DNA from: Bosea sp. NBC_00550
GTDB lineage: Bacteria > Pseudomonadota > Alphaproteobacteria > Rhizobiales > Beijerinckiaceae
Length of the DNA stretch: 64,000 bases
Direction of reading: 5' to 3'
Assembly (NCBI RefSeq): GCF_026020075.1
Contig: NZ_CP102772.1
Location: forward strand, 2,728,001-2,792,000
Shown here: in pieces, positions 23,944-33,030 of the stretch
Layout: each line of letters opens with the position of its first letter
How positions within the stretch are numbered: position 1 is the first letter of the stretch
Made by a program: the position numbers and the translations under genes
The notes under the pieces: model-generated
The model's input: the letters and a program-made list of their open reading frames with translations, nothing else
Databases searched by the model: none
Told to the model about the DNA's origin: nothing

Positions 23944-25284
23944 ATGGCAGGGCAGCTGATATCGCAAACCTGGTATGCCGACGTGCCGCGCAGTACCCGC
24001 ACGGCGACGCTGAGCGGCGTCGTCATCGTCGTCGCGACGGTCATGGGCTTCGGCGTCTGGGGCAACACGGCCCCGATCGCCGGCGCGGTCATCGCGACGG
24101 GCGTGTTCGTCACCACCGGCCAGAACAAGACGATCCAGCATCTGGAAGGCGGGGTGATCCGCGAGATCCTCGTCCATGAGGGCGACGTGGTCCATGTCGG
24201 CCAACCCCTGGTCAAGCTCGAAGACACCTCCTCCCGCGCCGAATTGCGCCGCCACGAGCTCAAGCTCTTCCGTCTGGAGGCGATCGAGGCGCGGCTCCGG
24301 GCGGAGGTCGTCGGCCGAACCGACTTCTCCTTCCCCCAGCATCTGGTCGACAGAGCCAACGACCCCGACATCGCCGTGCTTATCGCGGCGCAGCGGATCG
24401 CCTTCCGGGCGCGGCAGAACAATATCGCGAGCGAAATCGCCGCCCATCAGAAGAGCATCGACGCGCTTGAGGAGAAAGTCACCGGCAGCAAGGTGCAGCT
24501 CGCGGGAGTCCATCAGCAATCGCTGCTGCTGAAGGAGGAACTCGAAGGCAAGCAGGCGCTGCTTCAGCGCGGCTACATCCGCAAGCCCGACGTGCTCTCG
24601 CTCCAGCGTCTTGCCGCGAACCTCACCGGCGAGGCCGGGCGCATCACCGGCGATATCGGCGATTCCCGCGAGCGGATCGCCCGCTCGCTGGAGCAGATCG
24701 ACGGCGTCCGCAAGAACGCCCAGAAGATCGCCTCCGACCAGTTGCAGGAGATCAGCGCCGAACTCAACGACGTGCGCGAGCGCATCCACACCGTGAAAGG
24801 TATCCTGGACCGCTCGAACATCGTCGCTCCGGTCAAGGGAACGGTCGTCAAGCTGCGCTATCACACGGCCGGCGGCGTCATCGAAGCCGGCAAGAACATC
24901 ATGGAGATCGTTTCGCTGCAGGATGAGCTCATCATCGAGGCGCGCGTGCGTCCGCAGGACATCGACAAGATCAAGCACAGCCAGCTCGCCACGGTTCGGC
25001 TCACCGCCCTCAATCAGCGCACCACCCCGATGGTCAGCGGCCGCGTCATCTACATCTCCGCCGACGCGCTGCCGGACGAGAAGCAGCGCGCCTATCCCGG
25101 CGTACCGGATCTCTATGTCGTGCGCGCCCGCCTCGACCCGAAGAGCTTGGCCGGCGTCCACGACTTCCAGCCGACCGCGGGCATGCCTGCCGACGTCTAC
25201 ATCCAGACGACCGAGAGGACCTTCTTCGAGTATCTTCTGCAGCCGCTCAAGGACAGCATGGCGCGCGCCTTCCGCGAAACCTGA
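23944..25284 (+). CDS. type I secretion periplasmic adaptor (HlyD family)
   Basis: Membrane-fusion protein of 446 residues linking the ABC exporter to an outer-membrane channel. It has a single transmembrane helix near residues 21-42, a lipoyl half-motif (QHLEGGVIREILVHEGDVVH) at ~64-85, a long coiled coil between ~95 and 290, the second lipoyl half (NIVAPVKGTVVKLRYHT) near 296, and a C-terminal beta-barrel domain ending YLLQPLKDSM. The HlyD/PrtE signature fits well. It starts 48 bases after the exporter stop and is the last gene of the locus. Confidence 0.92.
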   Translation: MAGQLISQTWYADVPRSTRTATLSGVVIVVATVMGFGVWGNTAPIAGAVIATGVFVTTGQNKTIQHLEGGVIREILVHEGDVVHVGQPLVKLEDTSSRAELRRHELKLFRLEAIEARLRAEVVGRTDFSFPQHLVDRANDPDIAVLIAAQRIAFRARQNNIASEIAAHQKSIDALEEKVTGSKVQLAGVHQQSLLLKEELEGKQALLQRGYIRKPDVLSLQRLAANLTGEAGRITGDIGDSRERIARSLEQIDGVRKNAQKIASDQLQEISAELNDVRERIHTVKGILDRSNIVAPVKGTVVKLRYHTAGGVIEAGKNIMEIVSLQDELIIEARVRPQDIDKIKHSQLATVRLTALNQRTTPMVSGRVIYISADALPDEKQRAYPGVPDLYVVRARLDPKSLAGVHDFQPTAGMPADVYIQTTERTFFEYLLQPLKDSMARAFRET

Positions 25285-25330
25285 TCTCGCAACATCGACC
25301 TGCGGCATCGCCTCTGCTGGTCGCGACGGC

Positions 25331-25364
25331 GGTTTCTCCGAGCTTCCCAGGCCTCGGGGAAACC
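25331..25364 (+). terminator. hairpin after the adaptor gene
   Basis: GGTTTC-t-CCGAG (25331-25342) pairs with CTCGG-g-GAAACC (25353-25364) with one mismatch. There is no T-tract, so it is a possible 3' stabiliser or factor-dependent stop for the secretion operon. Confidence 0.45.
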
Positions 25365-25381
25365 GTCACCCACCTGTCAAA

Positions 25382-25396
25382 TGGCACGACTATTGC
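25382..25396 (+). promoter_or_regulatory. sigma-54-type promoter (-24/-12)
   Basis: TGGCACGACTATTGC matches the RpoN consensus TGGCAC-N5-TTGC exactly. The transcript would begin about 11 bases later (~25407), followed by a GGAGA ribosome-binding site and an ATG at 25423 opening a 32-codon frame. Confidence 0.6.
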
Positions 25397-25422
25397 GACG
25401 GCTCCCGCAACGGAGACGAAGC

Positions 25423-25521
25423 ATGCTGCGCCATTGGCCGAACGACGCGAAAGCCACGATCGCCCTGATCGCCGTCTCGGCGATCTGCATACTGGGCTGG
25501 CTCGCGGATATCGGTCTCTGA
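25423..25521 (+). CDS. 32-residue putative membrane peptide
   Basis: A short frame, MLRHWPNDAKATIAL and then a hydrophobic stretch IAVSAICILGWLADIGL, predicted to be one transmembrane helix with a basic, cytoplasmic N-terminus. It begins just after a sigma-54-type promoter, with GGAGA 7 bases upstream of the ATG. An in-frame ATG at 25381 would add 14 Arg-rich residues but overlaps the promoter. Function unknown; the promoter suggests nitrogen or stress-linked expression. Confidence 0.5.
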   Translation: MLRHWPNDAKATIALIAVSAICILGWLADIGL

Positions 25522-25607
25522 GCGCCTGCCTTCGCTTCTCGACACCCCTGTCGCGCGCCGCCGGCACGTTCTAGATTACGGCCCGCATCGAATCGAACGG
25601 TTGGGCC

Positions 25608-25745
25608 ATGAAGCGCATCATTCTCCTCGCCGGCCTTTTGGGGCTGGCTCTCTCGCTTTCGGGCTGCGACAAATGCGGGAATTTCGGCCCACTCTTCGGC
25701 CCCTATGACGGCAAAAGCTGCGGTGGCGGCCAGTCGACCAGCTAA
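25608..25745 (+). CDS. small lipoprotein
   Basis: A 45-residue protein with a textbook lipoprotein signal: MKRIILLAGLLGLALSLSGC, lipobox LSGC with lipidated Cys20, then a short mature part of ~26 residues with two further cysteines and many glycines. No known domain. It stands alone between the secretion locus and the convergent bioY gene, and is followed by a bidirectional terminator. Confidence 0.72.
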   Translation: MKRIILLAGLLGLALSLSGCDKCGNFGPLFGPYDGKSCGGGQSTS

Positions 25746-25772
25746 CGGGATTGCGCAAGCGCATACGGGAAT

Positions 25773-25803
25773 CAAAAAAGGCCGGGGGCGACCCCGGCCT
25801 TTG
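25773..25803. terminator. bidirectional terminator between the lipoprotein gene and bioY
   Basis: AGGCCGGGG (25779-25787) pairs with CCCCGGCCT (25792-25800). A-tract before it and TTTG after it serve both strands, with the longer T-run on the bioY side. Confidence 0.85.
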
Positions 25804-25831
25804 TGCTTGAAGGCGCTGTTTAAGCGAAGGC

Positions 25832-26455
25832 TCAGCCGCGCCGGCCGATCAGCGACCAGCCCGCCCCGGCGATGCAAGCCGTGAGCGCGATCTTCAGCGC
25901 CTCGCCGAGAAGGAAGGGCTGCACGCCATAGGCGAAGGCCTTTGCTAGACCGACCCCGGTCGCGCCGCCCGTCATCTGGGCGCCGAAGGCGAGCCACAGG
26001 CAGCCGATGGCCAGGAGCGCGAGATCGGCGAGGACCAGCCCGCCGACCAGCCGCAGCAGCGACGCACCGCGCTGGGCCGCCCAGCCGGCGATCGCCGCCG
26101 CGACGATGAAGCCGACCAGGAAGCCGCCGGTCGGACCGACGAGATAGAGCGGGCCGGCAACGACCGGCGGCGTGTTGGTGAAGACCGGCAGCCCCACAAG
26201 TCCGTAGACGATGTAGAGCGCCATGGTCGCAGCACCGAGGCGGGCGCCATAGGCGGCCCCGAGGCCCAGCACCGCCAGCGTCTGCAGCGTCATCGGCACG
26301 GGCCAGAACGGAACCTTGATCTTGGCCGCCGCGATCAGGAGCAGGCTGCCGGCGAAGGCCAGCGCGACGTTGCGCAGCATGGCCGAGCGCGTGTCCGCTG
26401 CGGGAAGGAGCGTACCGGCGAGCGTCGGCGCTTGCATGGGGATGGTATCGGCCAT
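25832..26455 (-). CDS. bioY: biotin transporter BioY
   Basis: Substrate-binding membrane protein (S component) for biotin uptake, 207 residues with about six hydrophobic helices. Conserved BioY stretches are present: KIKVPFWPVPMTLQTLAVL (~46-64), YIVYGLVGLPVF (~100) and GPTGGFLVGF (~127). No bioMN genes are adjacent; solitary BioY proteins can work alone or with shared ECF parts. A terminator lies just beyond the stop. Confidence 0.93.
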   Translation of the reverse strand: MADTIPMQAPTLAGTLLPAADTRSAMLRNVALAFAGSLLLIAAAKIKVPFWPVPMTLQTLAVLGLGAAYGARLGAATMALYIVYGLVGLPVFTNTPPVVAGPLYLVGPTGGFLVGFIVAAAIAGWAAQRGASLLRLVGGLVLADLALLAIGCLWLAFGAQMTGGATGVGLAKAFAYGVQPFLLGEALKIALTACIAGAGWSLIGRRG

Positions 26456-26566
26456 GGGCTTGTCGTCCTTTCCCGAAAAGGCCGCGCGACGCGGCCGCTT
26501 TTGCGTCTATAGGAAATGCGGCAGGGCCTCACAAGCGGACAGGCTTTGCGCGGATAGGCAGCCGGT

Positions 26567-27520
26567 TTGACGGAATCGGCACAGGCTCGGACGAGGCGTG
26601 CAGAGATGGCGGACGAGATCGAATTCGACAGGAGCGCGACCACGCCGCCCGGCGAGGTCGCGACGCTTTCGCCGCTCGTGCGCCGGGTCATCGCCGGCAA
26701 TAGCGGGCCGATGACCTTCACCGGCACCTGCACCTATATCGTCGGCCACGGCACTGTGGCGGTCATCGATCCCGGTCCCGATGATCCCTCCCATGTCGAA
26801 CACCTGCTGGCCGCTCTCCGCGGCGAGACGGTCAGTCATATCGTCGTGACGCACACGCACCGCGACCACTCCCCGGCCGTTCCGGCGCTCAAGGCAGCCA
26901 CCGGCGCGCGCGTGGTCGGCTGCGGGCCGCATCGCCTCTCCCGCGAGCTCGGCCCGGGCGAGGAGCGTGTCCTCGATGCCGCCGCCGACACCGCCTACGT
27001 GCCGGAATGGCTGATGCGGGACGGCGACGCCGTTTCCGGTCCCGGCTGGAGCCTCGCCGCGGTCGAGACGCCCGGTCACACCGCCAATCACCTGGCCTTC
27101 ACCCTCGCCGAAGAGGAAACGCTGTTCTCGGGCGACCATGTCATGGCCTGGTCGACCTCGGTCGTCGCACCGCCCGACGGTTCGATGGCCGCCTATATGG
27201 CCTCGATCGAGAAACTGCGCGGTCTCGAGCATGCCCGCTATTGGCCGGGCCATGGCGGCACTGTCACCGAACCGCAGCGTTTCCTGCGTGGCCTCGTCCA
27301 GCATCGCCGCCAGCGCGAGGCCGCGATTCTCAGCCGCCTGGGGCAAGGCGACGAGACGATCGCGGCCATGGTGACCGCGATCTATCAGGGCTTGGCGCCG
27401 GCGCTGCACGGAGCGGCGGCGCTCTCGGTACTGGCGCAGCTCGAGGATCTGGTGCTACGAGGCGCCGTCCAGGCCAGCGATGCCGTGCCTGCCCTGACGA
27501 GCCGCTACCGTCTCACCTGA
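26567..27520 (+). CDS. MBL-fold metallohydrolase (LACTB2-like)
   Basis: Zinc hydrolase of 317 residues. The metal motif is THTHRDHS (~101-108), followed by PGHTANH and the Asp of FSGDHVMAW. A C-terminal winged-helix-like region (MVTAIYQGLAP, AALSVLAQLEDL) is typical of the LACTB2/RNase-like subgroup. The frame opens at a TTG (26567); the ATG at 26606 (MADEIEFDRS) would give a more usual N-terminus, 304 residues. Its substrate may be RNA or a thioester; unresolved. Confidence 0.88.
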   Translation: MTESAQARTRRAEMADEIEFDRSATTPPGEVATLSPLVRRVIAGNSGPMTFTGTCTYIVGHGTVAVIDPGPDDPSHVEHLLAALRGETVSHIVVTHTHRDHSPAVPALKAATGARVVGCGPHRLSRELGPGEERVLDAAADTAYVPEWLMRDGDAVSGPGWSLAAVETPGHTANHLAFTLAEEETLFSGDHVMAWSTSVVAPPDGSMAAYMASIEKLRGLEHARYWPGHGGTVTEPQRFLRGLVQHRRQREAAILSRLGQGDETIAAMVTAIYQGLAPALHGAAALSVLAQLEDLVLRGAVQASDAVPALTSRYRLT

Positions 27521-27529
27521 ACCGCCTGT

Positions 27530-28306
27530 TCAGCGATTCTCCATCAGCAGCTCGATCTCGTCGGAGAATGCGGCGATGCGCGTCGCGTTGACTCCGAGAT
27601 CGTGGCTGCCCAGCCGTGAAGCCGAGCGAATGTCGATCCGGCTGCCGTCGACGCGCGGCCTGACCCGGATCGTGATGTCCTCCGAGAAATGCAGCATGCG
27701 GCCGCGCGCGACCGCCTCGATCCGCCCGGCCCCGCTGCGCCCGCCCGGCCGGGTCGTTTCCAGCACCTGCCAGCCGAGCCCGGTCGCGGCGCGGCGCGCG
27801 ACGTCGAAGGCGATCTCGGCCGGAACCTCCAGGAGAATGGGCACCGCCTTGGGATAGGCTTGGCGCTGCAGGCGCCTGCGCTCGGCCGGCACATCCGGTG
27901 GCACGCGCCCGGCCCTTGCCGTCTGCGCTATCTGCGACCGACTGAAGGCAGGCGGGTCGTCGATATCGGTCGAGATATCAGCCAGGGCGGGCCTGGTCAC
28001 GAGCTTCACCGCGACATAGCCCAACGGCACCAGCAGGACCAGCGACAGCAGCATCGCCCAGGCCGCCTTGCCGACGCCGCGATGGCCGGACTGCCAGATG
28101 CGGATGAAGGCGAGGATCGCCAGCCCGAGCGCCGCAAAGACGAAGACATAGGCACCGGCGACCGGCGCGAGCCCTTCGATGCTCGGCTCCCGCAGCCGGA
28201 CGAGCAGCAGCGACAGCAGCAGCACCGCGAGCGAGAACCAGGCCAGCCGCCGGCTCCAGATGGCCGCGCGTGAAACCGGTTCCTCGAAGACGAGACGGCG
28301 ATGCAT
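27530..28306 (-). CDS. DUF1499 domain-containing membrane protein
   Basis: Protein of 258 residues with three hydrophobic helices in the first ~110 residues (LAWFSLAVLLLSLLLV, VFVFAALGLAILAFI, AMLLSLVLLVPLGYVAVKLV) and a C-terminal DUF1499 domain (~115-256; features DIDDPPAF, AYPKAVP, GRIEAVARG, DIRSASRLGSHDLGVN). The domain is of unknown function and probably faces the periplasm. It converges on the MBL hydrolase gene and diverges from the chemoreceptor gene. Confidence 0.85.
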   Translation of the reverse strand: MHRRLVFEEPVSRAAIWSRRLAWFSLAVLLLSLLLVRLREPSIEGLAPVAGAYVFVFAALGLAILAFIRIWQSGHRGVGKAAWAMLLSLVLLVPLGYVAVKLVTRPALADISTDIDDPPAFSRSQIAQTARAGRVPPDVPAERRRLQRQAYPKAVPILLEVPAEIAFDVARRAATGLGWQVLETTRPGGRSGAGRIEAVARGRMLHFSEDITIRVRPRVDGSRIDIRSASRLGSHDLGVNATRIAAFSDEIELLMENR

Positions 28307-28473
28307 CGTTCTTAGGTGACGCCGCTACGAGCGGAAGGCAAGCGGCAGAGGCAGCTAAGCGCAATCTTAATCAAATCGGCCGTAACTGGGCGGGAAAGAG
28401 GCATCGGCCGCGCCGGGTCGCCTCTTCCGCCTGCGCCACCGCCTTCCAGCCGCACGCCTCTTCGAGCCTCGCC

Positions 28474-31035
28474 GTGAAATTCTTCCCCTCTTCGATCCAG
28501 AACTACCTCGTGGCCACCATGGCCTGTCTTTGCGTGCCCGGCATCGGTGCGCTGGCCTACATGGCGGAGCAGTCCATCATGGAGGTGAGGACCAACATGC
28601 GGCTGGCCGAGCTGGTCGAGGCCGACAAGGCGCTGCTTCTCACCGGCAACATGATCCGCACCGCGCGCGGCCAGGCTCAGACCAGCATCCAGGTCGCGGA
28701 TGATCCGGCCCCGATGCTGAAGCAGATCGAGCAGGCCAATCGCGCCCAGATCGCCGAAGCGGTCGCTCAGCTCCAGGAAACCGATCTGCCGAACCGCAAG
28801 GAGCTGATCGCCGGCATCCAGCAGGAGCAGAAGCTCACCGACGCCAGGATGGCTGACCTCTATGCCGAGGCCGGCAAGCCGAAGGCGCAGCGCAGCCTGG
28901 CCGCGACCATGCCCTGGTACAACGGTATCGGCGCGATCGAGGGTGCGATCGTCAAGGCTTCCGACGAGACCTCCACTGCGGCCCGGCTGGCCGACCCCGT
29001 GCTCGCCGACCTGCAGGGCTTCAAGTCCGCCGGCTGGGACGTGCGCTCGAACTACGGAACGCAATGCTCGGTGCTGCGCCCGGCCTTCAGCTCGAACAAG
29101 GCGATGGATGCGGCACAGCTACGTCGCATAGGCGAGTTGCGCGGTGTTTCCAACGCTTCCAGGGACACCCTCAAGCAGCTGGCGTCCCGCCCCGGCGTCG
29201 GCAGCGAACTCGTCCGGAAGATCGGTGTCATGTCGGCCGAGGTCGATGCCTCGAATCGCAAGATGGACGAGTTGATCGGCAAGCTCGGTCAGGGCTCTGG
29301 CCCGGTCATCGCGGCCGAGGAATGGACAAAGCAGTGCAACGCCCCCTTTGAGGCGATCATATCGGCCGTGACCCAGTCGCTCGACGACATGATCACGCGC
29401 ACGAACCAGAAGCTCAATCAGGCCTGGGTCAAGTTTGGCATCGTCGGCTCCCTGCTTGCCGCTTTGCTTGTGATTTGCGTCCTGAGCTGGCGCGGCGTGC
29501 AGCGTCGCGTAGCCCGGCCGCTGATCTCGCTGAAGTCGGCGCTCGACGGCATGCAGCAGGGCGATTTCGCGCAGGCCATTCCGCCGGCCCCCTCGCCCGA
29601 CGAGATCGGAGCGCTGAGCCGCGCGCTCGAAACCTATCGCGAGAACGCATTGGCGCTCGAGCAGAACCGGCGCGATCGCGATCTCGCCATGCTGGCCGAC
29701 GCCGAACAGGCTGCCCATGTCCAGAAGCTTCTCGGCGAAGTCGCGACCATCGTCGCCGATGCCCGCGACGGCAATTTCTCCGGCCAGGCGCAGGTCGGCG
29801 GCATGGAAGGTCCGCTCAAGGAGCTCGTCGAGGGCATCAACGAGATCAACATAGTTGTTGATTCTGCGACGACGGAGTTTGCGCAGGCTTTGTCGGCGAT
29901 TGCGGGCGGGGATCTGACCAACCGGGTGGAGACCGCCTATCGCGGCCGCTTCGCCGATCTCAAGGGCGCGATCAACGAGACGGTCGACCGGCTCTCGGCC
30001 ACGGTCGCGACGATCCAGACCACCTCGGCCGATGTCGGGCTCGCGGCGCGCGAGATCAACATGGGCGCCGACGACCTCTCCAAGCGCACTGAGGAGCAGG
30101 CGAGCTCGCTCGAGCAGACCGCCGCCACCACCGAGGAGCTCGCAGCCTCGGTCAAGGCCTCGGCCCAGGCCTCGAAGGATGCCGCCCGCATCGCCGACGA
30201 GGCCATGCAGGCCGCCCAGTCCGGCGGCGCCATCGCCGGCCAGGCCGTCGATGCCATGGCCCGCATCGAGAGCGCCTCGCAGAAGATCTCCGACATCATC
30301 CGGGTGATCGACGACATCGCCTTCCAGACCAACCTGCTGGCGCTGAACGCCGCGGTCGAGGCGGCCCGCGCCGGCGAGGCCGGCAAGGGCTTCGCCGTCG
30401 TCGCCTCCGAGGTGCGCACCCTGGCGCAGCGCTCGGGCGAGGCGGCCAAGGACATCTCCGGGCTGATCTCCTCCTCGAACACCGAGGTCGGCGAGGGCGT
30501 GAAGCTGGTGCGCCAGGCCGGCGACCAGCTCGCGCGCATCCTCGCCGCCTCGCAGAAGGTGGCGGCCACCATCGCCGACATCTCGGCCGCTTCGGGCGAG
30601 CAGGCCAACGGCATCGACGAGATGAGCCAGGCGGTGGCGCATCTCGACGAGATGACCCAGCAGAACGCGGCGCTGGCCGAGGAGAGCGCGGCCTCCGCCA
30701 ATGCGCTGACCGGCCGGATCGGCCAGCTCAACGAGCTGGTCGCGGCCTTCCGCACCGGCCGCGAGGCGGTCGGCCAGAGCGGCTATCCCCAGCCGGTCAT
30801 GGCCGCCTCCTCCGCGGCGCGCACCCTGAAAACCGTGGCGCCGGCGCGCGCCCCGGCCCGGCCGGTCGCGGTTGCGGCAGCGTCCGCGGCGGCATCCGCC
30901 CGGGCTCCGGCCGGCGCCGAGCCCGAGCGCCTGCGCCAGCTCGCCGAAGCCGCCTTCGCCCAGTCCAAGGCCACCCCCGCCCCGCGCAAGGTCGCCAATG
31001 GACGCGCCCAGGATGCCGGATGGGAAGAGTTCTGA
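28474..31035 (+). CDS. methyl-accepting chemotaxis protein
   Basis: Chemoreceptor of 853 residues. Two membrane helices (residues ~10-28 and ~322-340) bracket a large helical periplasmic sensor. They are followed by a HAMP domain (~342-395), a second HAMP-like unit (~460-515), and the signalling hairpin with the conserved tip DIAFQTNLLALNAAVEAARA and GKGFAVVASEVRTLAQRS. The protein ends GWEEF, a match to the xWxxF pentapeptide that tethers CheR/CheB. The GTG at 28474 is chosen because it places the first helix at the N-terminus. The ligand is unknown. Confidence 0.93.
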   Translation: MKFFPSSIQNYLVATMACLCVPGIGALAYMAEQSIMEVRTNMRLAELVEADKALLLTGNMIRTARGQAQTSIQVADDPAPMLKQIEQANRAQIAEAVAQLQETDLPNRKELIAGIQQEQKLTDARMADLYAEAGKPKAQRSLAATMPWYNGIGAIEGAIVKASDETSTAARLADPVLADLQGFKSAGWDVRSNYGTQCSVLRPAFSSNKAMDAAQLRRIGELRGVSNASRDTLKQLASRPGVGSELVRKIGVMSAEVDASNRKMDELIGKLGQGSGPVIAAEEWTKQCNAPFEAIISAVTQSLDDMITRTNQKLNQAWVKFGIVGSLLAALLVICVLSWRGVQRRVARPLISLKSALDGMQQGDFAQAIPPAPSPDEIGALSRALETYRENALALEQNRRDRDLAMLADAEQAAHVQKLLGEVATIVADARDGNFSGQAQVGGMEGPLKELVEGINEINIVVDSATTEFAQALSAIAGGDLTNRVETAYRGRFADLKGAINETVDRLSATVATIQTTSADVGLAAREINMGADDLSKRTEEQASSLEQTAATTEELAASVKASAQASKDAARIADEAMQAAQSGGAIAGQAVDAMARIESASQKISDIIRVIDDIAFQTNLLALNAAVEAARAGEAGKGFAVVASEVRTLAQRSGEAAKDISGLISSSNTEVGEGVKLVRQAGDQLARILAASQKVAATIADISAASGEQANGIDEMSQAVAHLDEMTQQNAALAEESAASANALTGRIGQLNELVAAFRTGREAVGQSGYPQPVMAASSAARTLKTVAPARAPARPVAVAAASAAASARAPAGAEPERLRQLAEAAFAQSKATPAPRKVANGRAQDAGWEEF

Positions 31036-31075
31036 GACGGACAGCCTCCGCACTCGCGCTCGACCAAGACACACG

Positions 31076-31108
31076 AACGGCGCCCCGAAAGGGCGCCGTT
31101 TGCGTTTT
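31076..31108 (+). terminator. terminator of the chemoreceptor gene
   Basis: AACGGCGCCC (31076-31085), CGAAA loop, GGGCGCCGTT (31091-31100), then TTGCGTTTT, 40 bases after the stop. Confidence 0.82.
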
Positions 31109-31139
31109 GGCGCCAGCTGGCAACGTCGAATCCCTTTGC

Positions 31140-31229
31140 CGTCATCCCGGGCTTGCCCCGGGATCCATCGAGAAGCACCGCGCTCTGCGATGGATCCCGG
31201 ATCTCCGCTTCGCTGCGTCCGGGATGACG
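31140..31229. repeat. palindromic intergenic element (type CGTCATCCCGG)
   Basis: Outer arms CGTCATCCCGG and CCGGGATGACG, plus inner complementary GGGATCCATCG and CGATGGATCCC. Same family as 61258-61381, with which it shares the CCGCTTCGCTGCGTCCGGGATGACG-type right arm. Confidence 0.82.
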
Positions 31230-31270
31230 TGGCTCTTCTGGAGACTTTGAGAACGGCCCCTGCCCGGATG

Positions 31271-32896
31271 TCACCCAAGCCGATAATCCTTGAACATCTC
31301 GCGCAGCGCCGTCTTCTGGATCTTGCCGGTCGCCGTGTGCGGGATGGCCTCGACCAGCACGACATCATCAGGCAGCCACCATTTCGCGATCTTGCCGGCC
31401 ATGAAGGCGAGCATCTCGTCCTTGCCGGGCGTGCGGCCGGGTTTCGGCACGATGACGAGCAATGGCCGCTCGTCCCATTTCGGATGGGCAACGCCGATCA
31501 CTGCCGCTTCCGCCACGTCGGGATGGCCGACCGCGAGATTTTCCAGATCGATCGAGGAGATCCACTCCCCGCCGGACTTGATCACGTCCTTCGAACGATC
31601 GGTGACCTGCATGTAGCCGGCGGGGTCGATGGTGGCGACGTCGCCGGTATCGAAGAAGCCGTGTTCGTCGAGGATGTCCTCGTCCGCGCGCCGGTAATAG
31701 GCACCGGCCACCGCCGGCCCGCGCACCTTGAGGCGGCCGAAGGTCCGTCCATCCCAGGGCAGGTCCCGGCCCTCGTCATCCGTGAGCCGGAATTCCACCG
31801 TGAAGGGCGGGTGGCCCTGTTTGACCTTGAGGTCGTAGAGCGCCTCGCCTTCGAGGCCACCATAGACCGGCTTCATCGAGCAGAAGGAACCGAGCGGGCT
31901 CATCTCGGTCATGCCCCAGGCATGCGCGACGGTGACGCCGTATTTGCGCTCGAAGGCTTCGGTCATCGCGCGCGGGCAGGCCGAGCCGCCGATCACGACG
32001 CGTTGCAGCGTCGAGAGCCTGCCGCCGGTCGCCTCCAGTTGCTGCAGCAGGCCGAGCCAGACCGTCGGCACCGCCGCCGTCATGGTGACGCCCTCGCCTT
32101 CGAGCAATTCGTGCAGCGACGCGCCATCGAGCTTCGCGCCGGGCATCACCAGCTTGGCGCCCGTCATCGGCGCCGAATAGGCGAGCGACCAGCTATTGGC
32201 GTGGAACAGCGGCACGACCGGCATCACCGTGTCGCGCGAGGACAGCCCCATATAGTCCGGCGCAGCGCAGGCCAGCGCATGCAGCACGTTCGAGCGATGC
32301 GAGTAGAGCACGCCCTTCGGCCCTCCGGTCGTGCCGGAGGTGTAGCAAAGCCCCGCCGCCGTATTCTCGTCGAGACGGGCCCAGGCGAAATCGTCGTCGG
32401 CCTCGGCCAGCCAGTCCTCATAGGCGACGGCACCCTTGAGGCTCGTCTGCGGCATATGCGCGGCATCGGTCAGCACGACATAGCGCTCGATGCTCGGGAG
32501 CTTCTCCTGCAGCTGCTCGATCAGCGGCACGAAGGTCAGGTCGAGGAACATCAGCCTGTCCTCGGCATGATCGACGATCCAGGCGATCTGCTCCGGGAAC
32601 AGCCGCGGATTGACCGTGTGCGTGATCGCGCCGATGCCGCTGATGCCATACCAGAGCTCGAGATGGCGGTCCGTGTTCCAGGCCAGCGTCGCCACCCGGT
32701 CGCCGAGCGCGACACCCTCTCGCTTCAGTCGCTTGGCGACCTTGAGCGCCCGGCTCCTGATCTCGGCATAGCTGCGACGGCGCAGGCTGCTATCCTCGAC
32801 GGCCCGGCTGACGACCTCGCGCGTGCCGTGCTGGATGGCGGCATGATCGATGATCCGATGGAGCAGAAGGGGCCAGTCCTGCATCAGGCCGAGCAT
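31271..32896 (-). CDS. acyl-CoA ligase (AMP-forming), medium/long-chain type
   Basis: Adenylate-forming ligase of 541 residues that activates a fatty acid to its CoA ester. It shows the P-loop [17 protein letters not shown] (~185-201), the A5 region [12 protein letters not shown] (~330), the adenylate motif [13 protein letters not shown] (~410) and the C-terminal catalytic lysine in [14 protein letters not shown] (~525). The start at 32896 ([15 protein letters not shown]) fits the family; upstream extension is not supported. It is divergent from a MarR gene 134 bp away that may control it. Confidence 0.92.
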   Translation of the reverse strand: MLGLMQDWPLLLHRIIDHAAIQHGTREVVSRAVEDSSLRRRSYAEIRSRALKVAKRLKREGVALGDRVATLAWNTDRHLELWYGISGIGAITHTVNPRLFPEQIAWIVDHAEDRLMFLDLTFVPLIEQLQEKLPSIERYVVLTDAAHMPQTSLKGAVAYEDWLAEADDDFAWARLDENTAAGLCYTSGTTGGPKGVLYSHRSNVLHALACAAPDYMGLSSRDTVMPVVPLFHANSWSLAYSAPMTGAKLVMPGAKLDGASLHELLEGEGVTMTAAVPTVWLGLLQQLEATGGRLSTLQRVVIGGSACPRAMTEAFERKYGVTVAHAWGMTEMSPLGSFCSMKPVYGGLEGEALYDLKVKQGHPPFTVEFRLTDDEGRDLPWDGRTFGRLKVRGPAVAGAYYRRADEDILDEHGFFDTGDVATIDPAGYMQVTDRSKDVIKSGGEWISSIDLENLAVGHPDVAEAAVIGVAHPKWDERPLLVIVPKPGRTPGKDEMLAFMAGKIAKWWLPDDVVLVEAIPHTATGKIQKTALREMFKDYRLG

Positions 32897-33030
32897 GCGC
32901 GTTTCTCCCGGAGTCTTGTCTTTCCCGGAGGATAGCGACGAGCTTCCGCGAAAGGAAAGCTGCACCATCGAAGGCTCGCCTGTGCGCGCGAGATGGTTTA
33001 GGTCTGATCGTTCAAGAGGGGGAACGCGCG

